This document shows, one piece after another, positions 41,201 to 49,049 of a stretch of 64,000 nt of DNA. The stretch comes from Methanosarcina sp. MTP4. GTDB taxonomy: Archaea > Halobacteriota > Methanosarcinia > Methanosarcinales > Methanosarcinaceae. The stretch covers positions 806,001 through 870,000 of the forward strand of contig NZ_CP009505.1 in the NCBI RefSeq assembly GCF_000970045.1, given 5' to 3'. The notes beneath the pieces were generated by a model. It was not told where the DNA came from. It saw only the letters and a program-made list of their open reading frames with translations, and did not search any database. Position 1 is the stretch's first letter. Every line of letters begins with the position of its first letter. Both the position numbers and the translations under genes were made by a program.

Positions 41201-43168
41201 GAACCAGCTTTCGTATACACTGGCATCAAGCAGGACTATCGAATCGTCCTCGATTCCTGCTTCCACCAGGGCATTCAGTTCTTCCGGAGCCCAGGTCCCG
41301 ACGTTCCTTCCTTTCTCAAGGATTTCGGTATGCAGTTCTTCAGGGGTCATATTCTGCACCCCATACCCTTCGGCTCTGAGGGAGTCAAGCATAAGGGAAA
41401 GGGATTCAAAAAGGTTCAGGTAACTTGCCCCAACATTCTGTTTCCCTGGAGGGTGGTTGAAGTAGATAATGGCTATTCTTTTTTCCTCTTCCGGACTGTG
41501 CCGGAGGTCTGCAAAGGCTTCTGCCTGCCCCAGCATGCGGTCAACCCTGTCCGGGATGGGGTAACAGAAACAATCGTCTTCGGTAAGCTTTGCTTCCACG
41601 GGGATCGGGCAGATCACCCCATCAATCTCGGGCTGGTCAAGTTTCCAGGTTATTGAAGCTCCATTCATTCCGTAAGGGTTTTTCTCCCATCCCTCCTGGG
41701 TCTGGTAGGTGAGTTTCACCGCTTTGAGAACTGGAACGTCGCTTTGATCCAGCACCTTATGTTTGTCCGTGGCTCCGAAAAAGAGGAAGCTGATAATTGA
41801 ATCAACTTTCATGGTCTCGTTGGAGTTGTCGTAAAACTTGTTTATTGGCTCTTCCCAGGGTACGTAACTTGCCACCACGTTATACCCGTCTGCTTCGAGC
41901 TGCCGAATCATAGCGTCTTCGGTATGGAGCGCTTCTTCCTGGTAGTCCCGGTAGTACATGGCAATTCCTATCCACTTATCTGAAGGGTTGTAGTGCCCAC
42001 TTGACCTGTACCACTTGTTATACTCTTCCCGATTCTGGCACAGATGTTTGTAAAAGTCGCCTTTATATTCGCAACCCGGATAATCAGGATGATAGATCGC
42101 AGCCGGAGGAACTGTCATGGTGGGTTTAACGAAAGGCGCCAGGTCTGTCCTGGAATCCGTTTCATTTGCGATGTAGATAAACATCCTGACCAGGTTTTCC
42201 GGAAGCACTGTCCTCCAGTACCCGGGTGGGTCCGAATATTTGCTGAAGAGTTTCTCAGTTACATTCTTGCCATCTTCGACATTCAGGAAGTAAGGGTTCT
42301 GAGCCGAAAAGCCTCCTATCCCTAGGACCTTTACTTCTCTTTCCCCGGCAGCTTCAATCTGTTCTTTGTACAGTCCGTACTGCGCATCTGCGACGTACTC
42401 AAAAAGGACATCTCCTTCCCATGCCTCAATTTCCGCATTTACGAATGCAGCCTGGGAAGGGTCTCTTGCGACTTTTTGCATTGCCGATAGGTTTGCAAAC
42501 TGGCAGTCTATCCCGTATTCGGAAAGCTCGCCCCTTACACTTTCGATCGTCCCCCAGTTCGGGAGCACCACCAGCAGGATGGACGTTCTCCGGGGGTCCA
42601 ATACGTTTTCGGCAAGGTCTGTCCTCCCATCAAGCTCCACTGCCGTGTAAACCAGGAGTCTTTCGAGGTTTTCAGCCGTCCAGGTCCAGTAGAGGGTTAC
42701 GTTTTCCTGCACGGTCGCCGGGACGCCTGAGAGCGCTGAGGCGTTTTCGGTGAGGGCAATGCGCTGCCCTGCAATGTCGTCGCGGGCAATCGCATACTCA
42801 AGATATGTCAGGTTTTCATTCCCGCTGACGTCGATTAGTATAATGTCCGCACTGATGGGATTTCCATCGAGAGGGAAGTGGTAGGTGCTGACGTTTATCG
42901 AGTATGTTGAGTTGTTTATCAGGGTATGGGGAGTCTCTGCATCCGTCAGGTAAGCAAAGGTCGTCTCTCCGCTCGGAGGGGCAGATAAAGTACTTTCCCC
43001 TGCTTCCGTGAAGGTCTCAGCTCCTGCGCTTGCCGCAGATGCAAGAAACAGTATCATCAAAACTAATGTCACTACTTTTATTGCCTGGGTTTTTAGAATC
43101 TGACCTCTAAAGTTTCCATCGTTTCTTCTATTTTTCCGGTGGCTGTGGTTCAGTATATTATCTTTCAT
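38297..43168 (-). CDS. cobN: CobN-like chelatase with signal peptide and C-terminal membrane anchor
   Basis: 1623 aa, the large subunit type of cobaltochelatase/magnesium chelatase. HVGRHGTQEWLPGK with SYPDLLLGDIPNIYPYIVD (about residues 745-785) is the CobN signature; EKRIAIIYFNHPPGK (~560) is another conserved block. Unlike cytoplasmic CobN, it has a hydrophobic signal (IKVVTLVLMILFLASAASAG, residues 30-49), a Ser/Lys/Gly-rich linker (~1510-1590) and a C-terminal membrane helix followed by GYQKKKL. No CobS/CobT or ChlI/ChlD gene is nearby. AAGGAG before the ATG. Extracytoplasmic metal-tetrapyrrole binding or salvage is inferred. Confidence 0.88.
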   Translation of the reverse strand: MKDNILNHSHRKNRRNDGNFRGQILKTQAIKVVTLVLMILFLASAASAGAETFTEAGESTLSAPPSGETTFAYLTDAETPHTLINNSTYSINVSTYHFPLDGNPISADIILIDVSGNENLTYLEYAIARDDIAGQRIALTENASALSGVPATVQENVTLYWTWTAENLERLLVYTAVELDGRTDLAENVLDPRRTSILLVVLPNWGTIESVRGELSEYGIDCQFANLSAMQKVARDPSQAAFVNAEIEAWEGDVLFEYVADAQYGLYKEQIEAAGEREVKVLGIGGFSAQNPYFLNVEDGKNVTEKLFSKYSDPPGYWRTVLPENLVRMFIYIANETDSRTDLAPFVKPTMTVPPAAIYHPDYPGCEYKGDFYKHLCQNREEYNKWYRSSGHYNPSDKWIGIAMYYRDYQEEALHTEDAMIRQLEADGYNVVASYVPWEEPINKFYDNSNETMKVDSIISFLFFGATDKHKVLDQSDVPVLKAVKLTYQTQEGWEKNPYGMNGASITWKLDQPEIDGVICPIPVEAKLTEDDCFCYPIPDRVDRMLGQAEAFADLRHSPEEEKRIAIIYFNHPPGKQNVGASYLNLFESLSLMLDSLRAEGYGVQNMTPEELHTEILEKGRNVGTWAPEELNALVEAGIEDDSIVLLDASVYESWFNELPESIRNDVINSWGEPPGEMMVVNRDGKDYIVIPVIKNGNIILTPEPARGWEEDTDRLYHDLNIAPPHQYMAFYLWLQHSPEEGGFGADAVVHVGRHGTQEWLPGKMVCLNATSYPDLLLGDIPNIYPYIVDGAGEGIQAKRRGYATLISHLTPPIAKSGVYGDLTELKNYLMDYQEYRQSGYENGMNETKNTVIELLNNSTVDEDLELTVTDENFEDALDEIVEYLEEISAETIPYGTHTFGQSPEGEKAAMFLETMHADLLLNTSCTLLGYDADAVSAGGIEVLEESSNAENLSNWLSLSIENCSPENRLFAEAVETHLNRSMSPEELDTLNETFETANKTLFLLNTSGELTSFTHALDGGYILPSEQGDPVNNPNVLPTGRNYYGFESKKIPNPETWKTGKELADELLLEYYVEHGEFPEKVGVCLWSVETLRHNGVMEAMTLRLMGAEPVFYYSSGAFSKVYNDKVGVTPLEDLKITLPDGTTVNRPRVDVVITISGLYRDTLQYQIRLLDTATHTISGLDEASEDNYVRKHTLEIEEALLAMDPGEQKKILDTYMAEIPEFTGTFEELAGELAAVRIFAPPPGGYGVGIEKEIGAGGTDWNSENGTETIGNLYIFRMANLYTVDSEGFMHYLGNYESIFRENLNGTDVVINSRSSNLYGVLDNDDFFQYVGGLSAAVQAVSGEAPEVMVANLRGEPKIEGLGTFIAKELRSRIENPFYLEGMIGSDYSGLKEIAEMVDNLYGFQVTTPDVVKEYMWNDIYETIILDKYEMGLKDVFDAKNPFAYQNMVATMLEAIGKEYWNPSNEVVDSLTREYLESVENYGKACSQNICENPNLPGSSSSKKDSGSSQKAGESLGGSGMGSATVISAEEARSSESGAANQSMMAEGGYGADLEKNPQPDMQARSTSDANYVEGYEMKKESPEKSGDSGNMPISPSDIIAVASVMLLSGAIFVGYQKKKL

Positions 43169-43508
43169 AATGTAACTCCTTCTACTCCATAAATATCCTT
43201 TTTGAATTCTTATTTGCTAATTGTTATTAAATTTTATCAAAATATTATGTTTTACTCATATTATATGGATTATTTATGCCATTAATTATTATATTTATTA
43301 AAATTAGTATTCACAATGGTTTGAATTCTTTAGAAGGAGCAGGATTTTCAAAAATGGGTTTATCAGAATTCAAAAGTCAAGTTCAGCCTTCAAGCTCAAC
43401 ATCCAATATCTAAAAAATCAGGAATTATTTTGGCAGGGCGAGGATTAAATTTATAAGCTACTTAGCACTATAGACAGCCAGTTAGACCCCGAGGGGTTTA
43501 CATGATAA
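43169..43508. other. Intergenic region with divergent promoters
   Basis: 340 bases holding the cobN promoter region (AT-rich, TTATATGG near 43260) and, for the tRNA, TTAAATTTATAAGC at about 43444-43457. No gene. Confidence 0.45.
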
Positions 43509-43580
43509 AGGCCTGTGGTGTAGTGGATATCACTGGGGCCTCCGGAGCCCCGAACCTGGGTTCGATTCCCAGCAGGCCTG
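43509..43580 (+). tRNA. tRNA-Arg (anticodon CCG)
   Basis: 72 nt folding into a full cloverleaf. Acceptor AGGCCTG pairs with CAGGCCT; D arm GTG...CAC; anticodon stem GGGGC/GCCCC around loop CTCCGGA, giving anticodon CCG; 4-nt variable loop; T arm CTGGG-TTCGATT-CCCAG. Discriminator G; CCA is not encoded. A TATA box lies about 55 bp upstream. A short open frame across it is accidental. Confidence 0.88.
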
Positions 43581-43664
43581 TCCTGATTTCTTTAAAAAAG
43601 TATCCGGGTTTACATTCCCGGATTTTTTTAAGTTTTCTGTCTTATTTTTATGGTTCTGGTTTTT

Positions 43665-43895
43665 ATGGCAAGAGGAAGAGGAAGGAGAAGAAAATCCGGC
43701 ACTTTTGATAATTTTTCCCGGAATATGCAGCGTCCTGTTATGAAAGCCGGAGGAAATGATATTTCACTCCTTCAGGTGTTGCTCATATCAATTATCCTGT
43801 ACTTCTTGCTAAGGTTCCTGCTGCCTCTGATCTGGGTACTCGCTTTAATCGTTGCCCTGGTTGTGCTTATTAAGGTAGTGCTGAAAATGCTTTGA
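43665..43895 (+). CDS. Small basic membrane protein
   Basis: 76 aa. A very basic N-terminus (MARGRGRRRKSG) is followed by a soluble stretch, then about 45 hydrophobic residues from SLLQVLLISIILYF to the end, enough for two membrane helices. ATG 43665 is preferred over 43650 because the Arg-rich start is the natural N-terminus; no strong ribosome site is visible. No family recognised. Confidence 0.45.
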   Translation: MARGRGRRRKSGTFDNFSRNMQRPVMKAGGNDISLLQVLLISIILYFLLRFLLPLIWVLALIVALVVLIKVVLKML

Positions 43896-44526
43896 TCTTT
43901 CTGTCACACGATTTTCCGAATAAATCCCTAAATTGTTTTCCTGAATCCTGCATTTTAGCCATTAGTCTATTCCCTTCGGTCACCACGCTACCTTTAATAG
44001 TCATTTGTCTATCTCTTTTAGTCATCCTGGTGTATATTACAGTTGTCAGTATGACCTTTTTATCCATTCAAATGATAATTTTGTCCATTCTGGTGCCCTT
44101 TCTGTTATTAGTCTTTATATTCAAAATGTTTCAGTGTTTGAATTCAATTTTCATGTGTCATTTTTGGAAAAAGCTGTCTGCTTCGCAGCCGATGGAAGCT
44201 CTGCAACCTGATAAGTAGCTCAAAAAAGGTTTTCAGGGATAAGTTGATGCCGGGTTTACGTTTGCTTCGTTCGGGTGCAGGGCTTATAAAATGGTTGAAA
44301 AATTTAATCTGTTTTGTGACCCAAACTTTGGAATCGAAGCATGGAGCATGAACTGGTGTACTGGGAACTAATGTACAAAATCTGACGATGTATGCAGGGC
44401 AACGAAAATTAAGGATTCAGGGATTAAAAATAGTTCAGGAACCGGAATAATTCCATAAATTCAAAAAATATTTGAGAAATGAGGGGCTGAAAAAGTTTTT
44501 CAGCTCTCTGTTCTCCTGTTTTTATT
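43896..44526. other. Gene-free stretch
   Basis: 630 bases between the small membrane protein and the NfnB-like gene. A 108-codon plus-strand frame (43892-44218) is T-rich and hydrophobic by composition, without a ribosome site. I see no supported gene, repeat or RNA here. Confidence 0.5.
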
Positions 44527-45951
44527 TCATTTTTCCTTCAAATACTCGTCAATAGCCTTTGCAGCCTTTTTCCCTGCACCCATGGCGCTGATCACGGTTG
44601 CGGCTCCTGTCACGACGTCTCCGCCGGCAAAGACTCCGCACTTGGAGGTCGCTCCGGTTTCGTCTTCAGCAACTACGGTGCCTCTCCTGTTCTGGTCCAG
44701 TCCTTCGGAACCTTTGAAAATTATCGGGTTCGGGGAGGTGCCGATGGCTATGACTACCACGTCGGCGTCGATGATGAATTCCGAGCCTTCTACCGGGACA
44801 GGGCTTCTCCTGCCTGAGGCGTCGGGTTCACCGAGTTCCATTTTGATGCATTCGATGCCTTTGACGTTGAATTTGTCATCGCCAAGGATGCGGGTCGGGT
44901 TTGCAAGGAGCCTGAGGGTGATACCTTCTTCTTTTGCGTGCTCGATTTCTTCCCTGCGGGCGGGCATTTCTTCCTCCCCGCGGCGGTAGACGACACTGAC
45001 TTCTTCGGCACCCAGGCGGAGAGCCGAGCGGGCAGAGTCCATTGCAACGTTTCCTCCCCCTACGACTACCACATGCTTCCCGCGCCTGACCACGGTATCG
45101 TAGTTCGGGTCGTAGGCTTTCATGAGGTTTACCCTTGTCAGGAATTCGTTTGCGGAATACACGCCGTTTAAGTTTTCGCCTTCAATACCCATGAACTTGG
45201 GAAGACCTGCACCCGTGCCCAGGAAGACTGCGTCGAATTCCTCGCAGAGCTCGTCCAGGGTCTTGATCCGGCCGATGATGTAGTTGGGCTTGATCTCAAC
45301 GCCGAGTCGTTTGATGTACTCGACTTCCTGCTTTACGATCTCCTTGGGAAGCCTGAACTCAGGGATGCCGTAACTCAGGACTCCTCCGGTTTTGTGCAGG
45401 GACTCGAAGACTGTTACTTTGTGCCCCATTTTTGCCAGGTCGGCTGCGGCGGTGAGGCCAGCAGGGCCCGAGCCCACAACTGCCACTGTCCTGTCCGTGG
45501 GTTGCGGGATTTCGGGGGCACCGGGGGCACCGGGGGCACCGGGGGCACTAATGTCTTTTTCGCGCTCGTAATCGGCACAGAAACGTTCAAGCCTTCCGAT
45601 GGCAACGGGTTCACTCTTCTTCCCGAGTACACAGAGGGCTTCGCACTGGGACTCCTGGGGACAGACCCTGCCGCAGATCGCGGGGAGAGCATTTGTAGCC
45701 TTGATCTTTTCAATTGCCCCTTCAAAGTCTTCTTCACAGATCAGCTTGATAAAGCCCGGGATATCCACATTTACGGGGCAGCCTTCCACACATTTAGGCT
45801 CCTTGCAGTTAAGGCAGCGGGAGGCTTCTGCAATTGCATCTTCTTTCGAATAGCCAAGAGCCACCTCATCGAAATTTCCTGCCCTGACCTCAGGGGGCTG
45901 CTCGGGCATCGGAGTCCTGGTTTTCTGTTTCTCACCTGTTTTCTCGCTCAT
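44527..45951 (-). CDS. gltA: NfnB/GltD-like NADPH-binding FAD oxidoreductase
   Basis: 474 aa, homologous to the small subunit of glutamate synthase and to NfnB. N-terminal iron-sulfur domain with CLNCKEPKCVEGCPVN (~50-65) and CGRVCPQESQCEALC (~93-107); FAD loop VVGSGPAGLTAA (~163-174) and NADPH loop VVGGGNVAMDSAR (~300-312). A 9-bp repeat (GGGGGCACC x4, 45520-45555) inserts APGAPGAPGAP between the domains. Start at ATG 45951 with GGAGGAC upstream, since a longer frame overlaps the next gene's end. With the downstream-listed partner it likely forms a bifurcating NADPH:ferredoxin complex. Confidence 0.9.
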   Translation of the reverse strand: MSEKTGEKQKTRTPMPEQPPEVRAGNFDEVALGYSKEDAIAEASRCLNCKEPKCVEGCPVNVDIPGFIKLICEEDFEGAIEKIKATNALPAICGRVCPQESQCEALCVLGKKSEPVAIGRLERFCADYEREKDISAPGAPGAPGAPEIPQPTDRTVAVVGSGPAGLTAAADLAKMGHKVTVFESLHKTGGVLSYGIPEFRLPKEIVKQEVEYIKRLGVEIKPNYIIGRIKTLDELCEEFDAVFLGTGAGLPKFMGIEGENLNGVYSANEFLTRVNLMKAYDPNYDTVVRRGKHVVVVGGGNVAMDSARSALRLGAEEVSVVYRRGEEEMPARREEIEHAKEEGITLRLLANPTRILGDDKFNVKGIECIKMELGEPDASGRRSPVPVEGSEFIIDADVVVIAIGTSPNPIIFKGSEGLDQNRRGTVVAEDETGATSKCGVFAGGDVVTGAATVISAMGAGKKAAKAIDEYLKEK

Positions 45952-45976
45952 TTTGAGTCCTCCTTCACTCCCAGTT

Positions 45977-46822
45977 TTAGTGCAGGCCGCACCTGCATTT
46001 ATGTTCGTATTCTTCTGTGGCCTTTGCCTCATCGTCCCGGTACATGGAAAGCCGGTTCATGAGTTCGCCGAAGTCCACCTGCCGTGCGTCGAACTCGGGC
46101 CCGTCCACGCAGGTAAACTTTGTCTCCCCACCTACAGTCACCCTGCAGCCGCCGCACATGCCCGTGCCGTCCACCATGATGGAGTTAAGGCTGACCAGGA
46201 TTTCCACATCGTAAGGTGCTGCCATTCCCGCGCCTACCTTCATCATGATGGGGGGGCCTATAATCACTACCCTTGCCACCGGTTCGTCGCTGTCCAGGAT
46301 ATCCTTCATGATCTCGGTCACGAAACCGTGGTGCCCTTTGGACCCGTCATCGGTTGCAATGAACAGTTCGGAGCTGGCTTCCTGCATCTCAGCTTCAAGG
46401 ATGAGGAGGTCTTTGTTGCGGGCGCCGATAATGGTGAGTACCCTGTTGCCCGCTTCTTTGTATGCCTTTGCCTGGGGATAGATCGGAGCAACCCCTACCC
46501 CGCCTCCAACAAGGATGACCGTTCCCAGTTTCCTGATGTCTGCGGGAGTCCCAAGGGGTCCGACAAAGTCTTCCAGGGAGTCCCCTGCGGAAAGCTTTCC
46601 AAGCTGCTTTGTAGTCTTGCCCATTTCCTGGAAAATTACGGTGATTGTTCCTTTCTCAGGGTTGAAGTCCGCAATCGTAAGGGGAATCCTTTCCCCCTCC
46701 TCATCTATTTTCAGGATTATAAACTGTCCGGCTTTTGCAGCCTTTGCCACGTCCGGGGCATCGATGACCGTCCGGTGCACCGACGGGGCGATTTCTTCCT
46801 TCTCAAGTATTTTATATGCCAT
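45977..46822 (-). CDS. NfnA-like ferredoxin:NADP+ oxidoreductase alpha subunit
   Basis: 281 aa. FAD-binding beta-barrel with IPLTIADFNPEKG, NAD(P)-binding VILVGGGVGVAPIYPQAKAY (~102-121) and C-terminal [2Fe-2S] cysteines in CGGCRVTVGGETKFTCVDG (~222-240). Belongs to the SudB/NfnA/PyrK-like family. Upstream of the NfnB-like gene with a 25-nt gap; same transcript. ATG 46822 gives MAYKILEKEEIAP; a frame to 46861 has no support. A TATA-like GAATATATATCC lies at about 46946-46957. Confidence 0.9.
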   Translation of the reverse strand: MAYKILEKEEIAPSVHRTVIDAPDVAKAAKAGQFIILKIDEEGERIPLTIADFNPEKGTITVIFQEMGKTTKQLGKLSAGDSLEDFVGPLGTPADIRKLGTVILVGGGVGVAPIYPQAKAYKEAGNRVLTIIGARNKDLLILEAEMQEASSELFIATDDGSKGHHGFVTEIMKDILDSDEPVARVVIIGPPIMMKVGAGMAAPYDVEILVSLNSIMVDGTGMCGGCRVTVGGETKFTCVDGPEFDARQVDFGELMNRLSMYRDDEAKATEEYEHKCRCGLH

Positions 46823-47126
46823 GTGATCACATTTTCCTGATAAAACGTATCTGGTGAACAAAGTGAATAGATAAACTTAATTCTGGCGGATTTTCAGGCG
46901 GGAATCTTTACCCGGGAGCTTTCCCGCCCGGACTTTCAACTTATAATGGCTAATGGGATATATATTCTCCCAAATAATTTTTATTTATTTTACATGTTTT
47001 GCTTCTTTTTTTGCCCACTTTCTTCTTAATTTTTGGCTGCCTGCTTTTCCCGCACGAAATTTAATGAATCCTTGCCAACTGTTTCTCTTTTTTCAGGCCA
47101 GTCACAAAAATTTAATAAATCTCGTT

Positions 47127-47137
47127 GGTATATTTAG
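47127..47137 (+). promoter_or_regulatory. TATA box upstream of the twin small peptides
   Basis: GGTATATTTAG, about 50 bp before ATG 47183, gives a predicted start near 47157 and a ~25-nt leader that contains the AAGGGGGTG ribosome site. Confidence 0.4.
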
Positions 47138-47182
47138 TTAGGGGATAAATCCCAGTCTAAGTTTGTTTAAGGGGGTGATAGA

Positions 47183-47311
47183 ATGGTTGAAGAGGAAAAA
47201 CAAGAAACCGAAAAAGCAGAACCTGAAGTTGCAAAAGTCAGTCCTATACATTTGGAAGATGAACGTGGGGGCAAAAAGAAGCACCTTTTGAGTTGTGAGA
47301 AGACTCAATAA
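47183..47311 (+). CDS. 42-residue charged peptide, paralogue 1
   Basis: ATG 47183 with AAGGGGGTGATAG just upstream. Begins MVEEEKQETEKAEPEV; the C-terminal half has V-SPIH, then ERGGKKKHLLSCEKTQ. The N-terminus is Glu/Lys-rich, probably helical or disordered, and a single Cys lies near the end. The same pattern (V-x-PIH, then ERGGKK, LL, C, K) appears in the sister gene at 47469, which is exactly the same length and has the same type of ribosome site. No family recognised. Paired conservation strongly supports translation. Confidence 0.7.
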   Translation: MVEEEKQETEKAEPEVAKVSPIHLEDERGGKKKHLLSCEKTQ

Positions 47312-47468
47312 ATTGCCAGAGCGGTTCAGAGGTCGAGTAAATCAGCATCAATACAGAATCATGAGCAAGCTGGAGATTTAAAATTCCGGAAATTTAGTGC
47401 TATTAGTTAGCTTGGTGCTATAAGTTAGCTTAATACTTTATTTGTTATTGATTAAGGGGGTTTTTAAG

Positions 47469-47597
47469 ATGACAGAGGAAAAGAAAGCAGAAGAAAAGGC
47501 GGAAGAGAAAGCAGAGGTAGCGCACGTTGAACCCATTCACCCTAGTGAAAAGGAGCGTGGGGGCAAAAAGAGGAGTCTCCTCGATACCTGCAAGTAA
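47469..47597 (+). CDS. 42-residue charged peptide, paralogue 2
   Basis: ATG 47469 with AAGGGGGTTTTTAAG upstream. Begins MTEEKKAEEKAEEKAEV and ends ERGGKKRSLLDTCK after HVEPIHPSEK. Shares the C-terminal motif with paralogue 1 while the N-terminal Glu/Lys/Ala region is only similar in composition. The conserved C-terminal half is therefore the likely functional part. Short near-repeats GTGCTAT(T/A)AGTTAGCTT lie in the spacer before it (about 47397-47430). Confidence 0.7.
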   Translation: MTEEKKAEEKAEEKAEVAHVEPIHPSEKERGGKKRSLLDTCK

Positions 47598-47723
47598 AAA
47601 ATATCTTCATTTTTCATTTTTTGAGCCATATCGTTTTTGATTTTGTTTTTGATTTTGTTTTCAATTTCGATTTCAATTTCGATTTACTTTCTTCATAATG
47701 AGCAATGCAGGTATTTCTCAAAA

Positions 47724-47749
47724 CTTATATATTCTTATATGCGCATATA
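47724..47749 (+). promoter_or_regulatory. ArsR promoter with palindromic operator
   Basis: TATA box CTTATATATT (47724-47733) is followed at once by the perfect 14-bp palindrome TATATGCGCATATA (47736-47749), between the box and the expected start near 47757. This is the layout of an autoregulated ArsR-family operator. Confidence 0.55.
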
Positions 47750-47760
47750 TGCATACATCT

Positions 47761-48084
47761 ATGATTGGAAATAAAGTGAAATTTTTCAAAGCACTTGGGG
47801 ACGAAACAAGGCTCACTATTCTCTCCTACCTGCTGAAACACAACTACTGCGCCTGCGATTTCACGCCTTTTACCGGGAAAACCCAGACCACGGTTTCAAA
47901 ACATCTGAAAGTGTTGCTTGAAGCCGGGATCTTGAAGTATGAAAAGCGGGGGCGCAATATCATTTACAGTATCAGGGATGAGGATACAAGGGAATTGCTG
48001 CTGGTCCTCGGAATCGGAGAGCTGGAACCTTGCTGTGAAAGGCAGGAAGGTTCTCCGGGATGTTGTAAGGGTCTGAATGACTGA
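47761..48084 (+). CDS. arsR: ArsR-family metal(loid)-responsive repressor
   Basis: 107 aa winged helix: KALGDETRLTILSYLL (helices 1-2) and TVSKHLKVLLEAGIL (recognition helix). Cys30-Ala-Cys32 in NYCACDF is the ArsR/SmtB alpha-3 metal site; extra Cys pairs at 91-92 and 101-102 could also bind As(III). ATG 47761 is chosen because it lies downstream of the TATA box and palindrome; an earlier frame start would overlap them. Likely controls itself and the downstream arsM. Confidence 0.85.
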   Translation: MIGNKVKFFKALGDETRLTILSYLLKHNYCACDFTPFTGKTQTTVSKHLKVLLEAGILKYEKRGRNIIYSIRDEDTRELLLVLGIGELEPCCERQEGSPGCCKGLND

Positions 48085-48158
48085 CGAGAAACAGGGATTA
48101 AAAATAGCTGGCGAGAAATGGAGATTAAAAATAGACCGCGGAAAATGGGGATTAAAAT

Positions 48159-48908
48159 ATGGATTCCAGTGAAAAAAAGCAGATTATCAAGCTGAAATAC
48201 GGTGAAATTGCAATGTCAGGTGGCTCCTGCTGCTGCAGCAGTGAGTGTTGCGGAAATACTGGCACTGAAGAGATCTCGAAAAGCCTCGGTTATTCCGGAA
48301 AAGAAGTCGGTTCAGTTCCTGAGGCCAACCTGGGGCTGGGCTGCGGGAACCCTACGGCTTTCGCAGAACTTAAAGAAGGGGACCTGGTCCTGGACCTGGG
48401 TTCAGGTGCCGGATTTGACTGTTTCCTGGCTGTGCAGAAGGTCGGGAACACCGGAAAGGTCATCGGCGTTGACATGACCGAAGAGATGGTGGAAAAGGCC
48501 AGGGCAAATGCCCTGAAATACGGATATCCGAACGTTGAGTTCCGCCTGGGGGACATCGAAGCCCTTCCTCTTGACTCTGGTTCGGTGGACATTATCATCA
48601 GCAACTGCGTAATCAACCTCGCCCCTGACAAAGAAAAGGTTTTCAGGGGAGCTTACCGCGTCCTGAAGCCGGGGGGAAGGATGTACATCTCGGATATGGT
48701 CCTTCTGGCTGAACTTCCTAAAGAGATGCAGGAAAATGAAGACCTTCTGGTAGGCTGCGTGGCAGGAGCGGTCCTTAAAGAGGAGTATCTCAGGCTTTTG
48801 AAAGAAGCTGGTTTTGCCATTGAAATCCTGGCAGAAGATTCCGATATCAGTAACAGGCAGTATGGTGGGCTTCCGGTTGAGAGCCTCAAGTTAAAGGCTT
48901 TGAAGTAA
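48159..48908 (+). CDS. arsM: Arsenite methyltransferase ArsM
   Basis: 249 aa SAM-dependent methyltransferase. [15 protein letters not shown] (77-91) is motif I, and the three cysteines needed for arsenite binding are at 62, 150 and 200 with the spacing seen in characterised ArsM. The N-terminal LKYGEIA then SCCCSSECC (Cys24-26, 30, 31) is also family-typical, supporting ATG 48159 over 48213. Converts As(III) to methylated, partly volatile species. Next to ArsR, forming an arsenic-response pair. Confidence 0.9.
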   Translation: MDSSEKKQIIKLKYGEIAMSGGSCCCSSECCGNTGTEEISKSLGYSGKEVGSVPEANLGLGCGNPTAFAELKEGDLVLDLGSGAGFDCFLAVQKVGNTGKVIGVDMTEEMVEKARANALKYGYPNVEFRLGDIEALPLDSGSVDIIISNCVINLAPDKEKVFRGAYRVLKPGGRMYISDMVLLAELPKEMQENEDLLVGCVAGAVLKEEYLRLLKEAGFAIEILAEDSDISNRQYGGLPVESLKLKALK

Positions 48909-49049
48909 ACTATATAGGATTTGAAGCCGTTTATATTACTATTCAATTATTCTTTTTCGTGGTCCGCGTATTCAAGGGTTAATCCTCTGAATTCCCGGAC
49001 CTTTTCGAATTTGGGGAATAGGAGTCCGAAGACCCGGATCTTCTTGAGG

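Noticed and set aside
43169-43508. Cobalamin riboswitch before cobN
   Set aside because: No B12-box or other conserved riboswitch core was found in the leader.
43502-43708. 68-aa open frame overlapping the tRNA
   Set aside because: It starts at the tRNA 5' end and follows the tRNA sequence; the cloverleaf explains this stretch.
43892-44218. 108-aa hydrophobic plus-strand open frame
   Set aside because: T-rich composition alone gives hydrophobic codons; no ribosome site, no start context, no recognisable motif.
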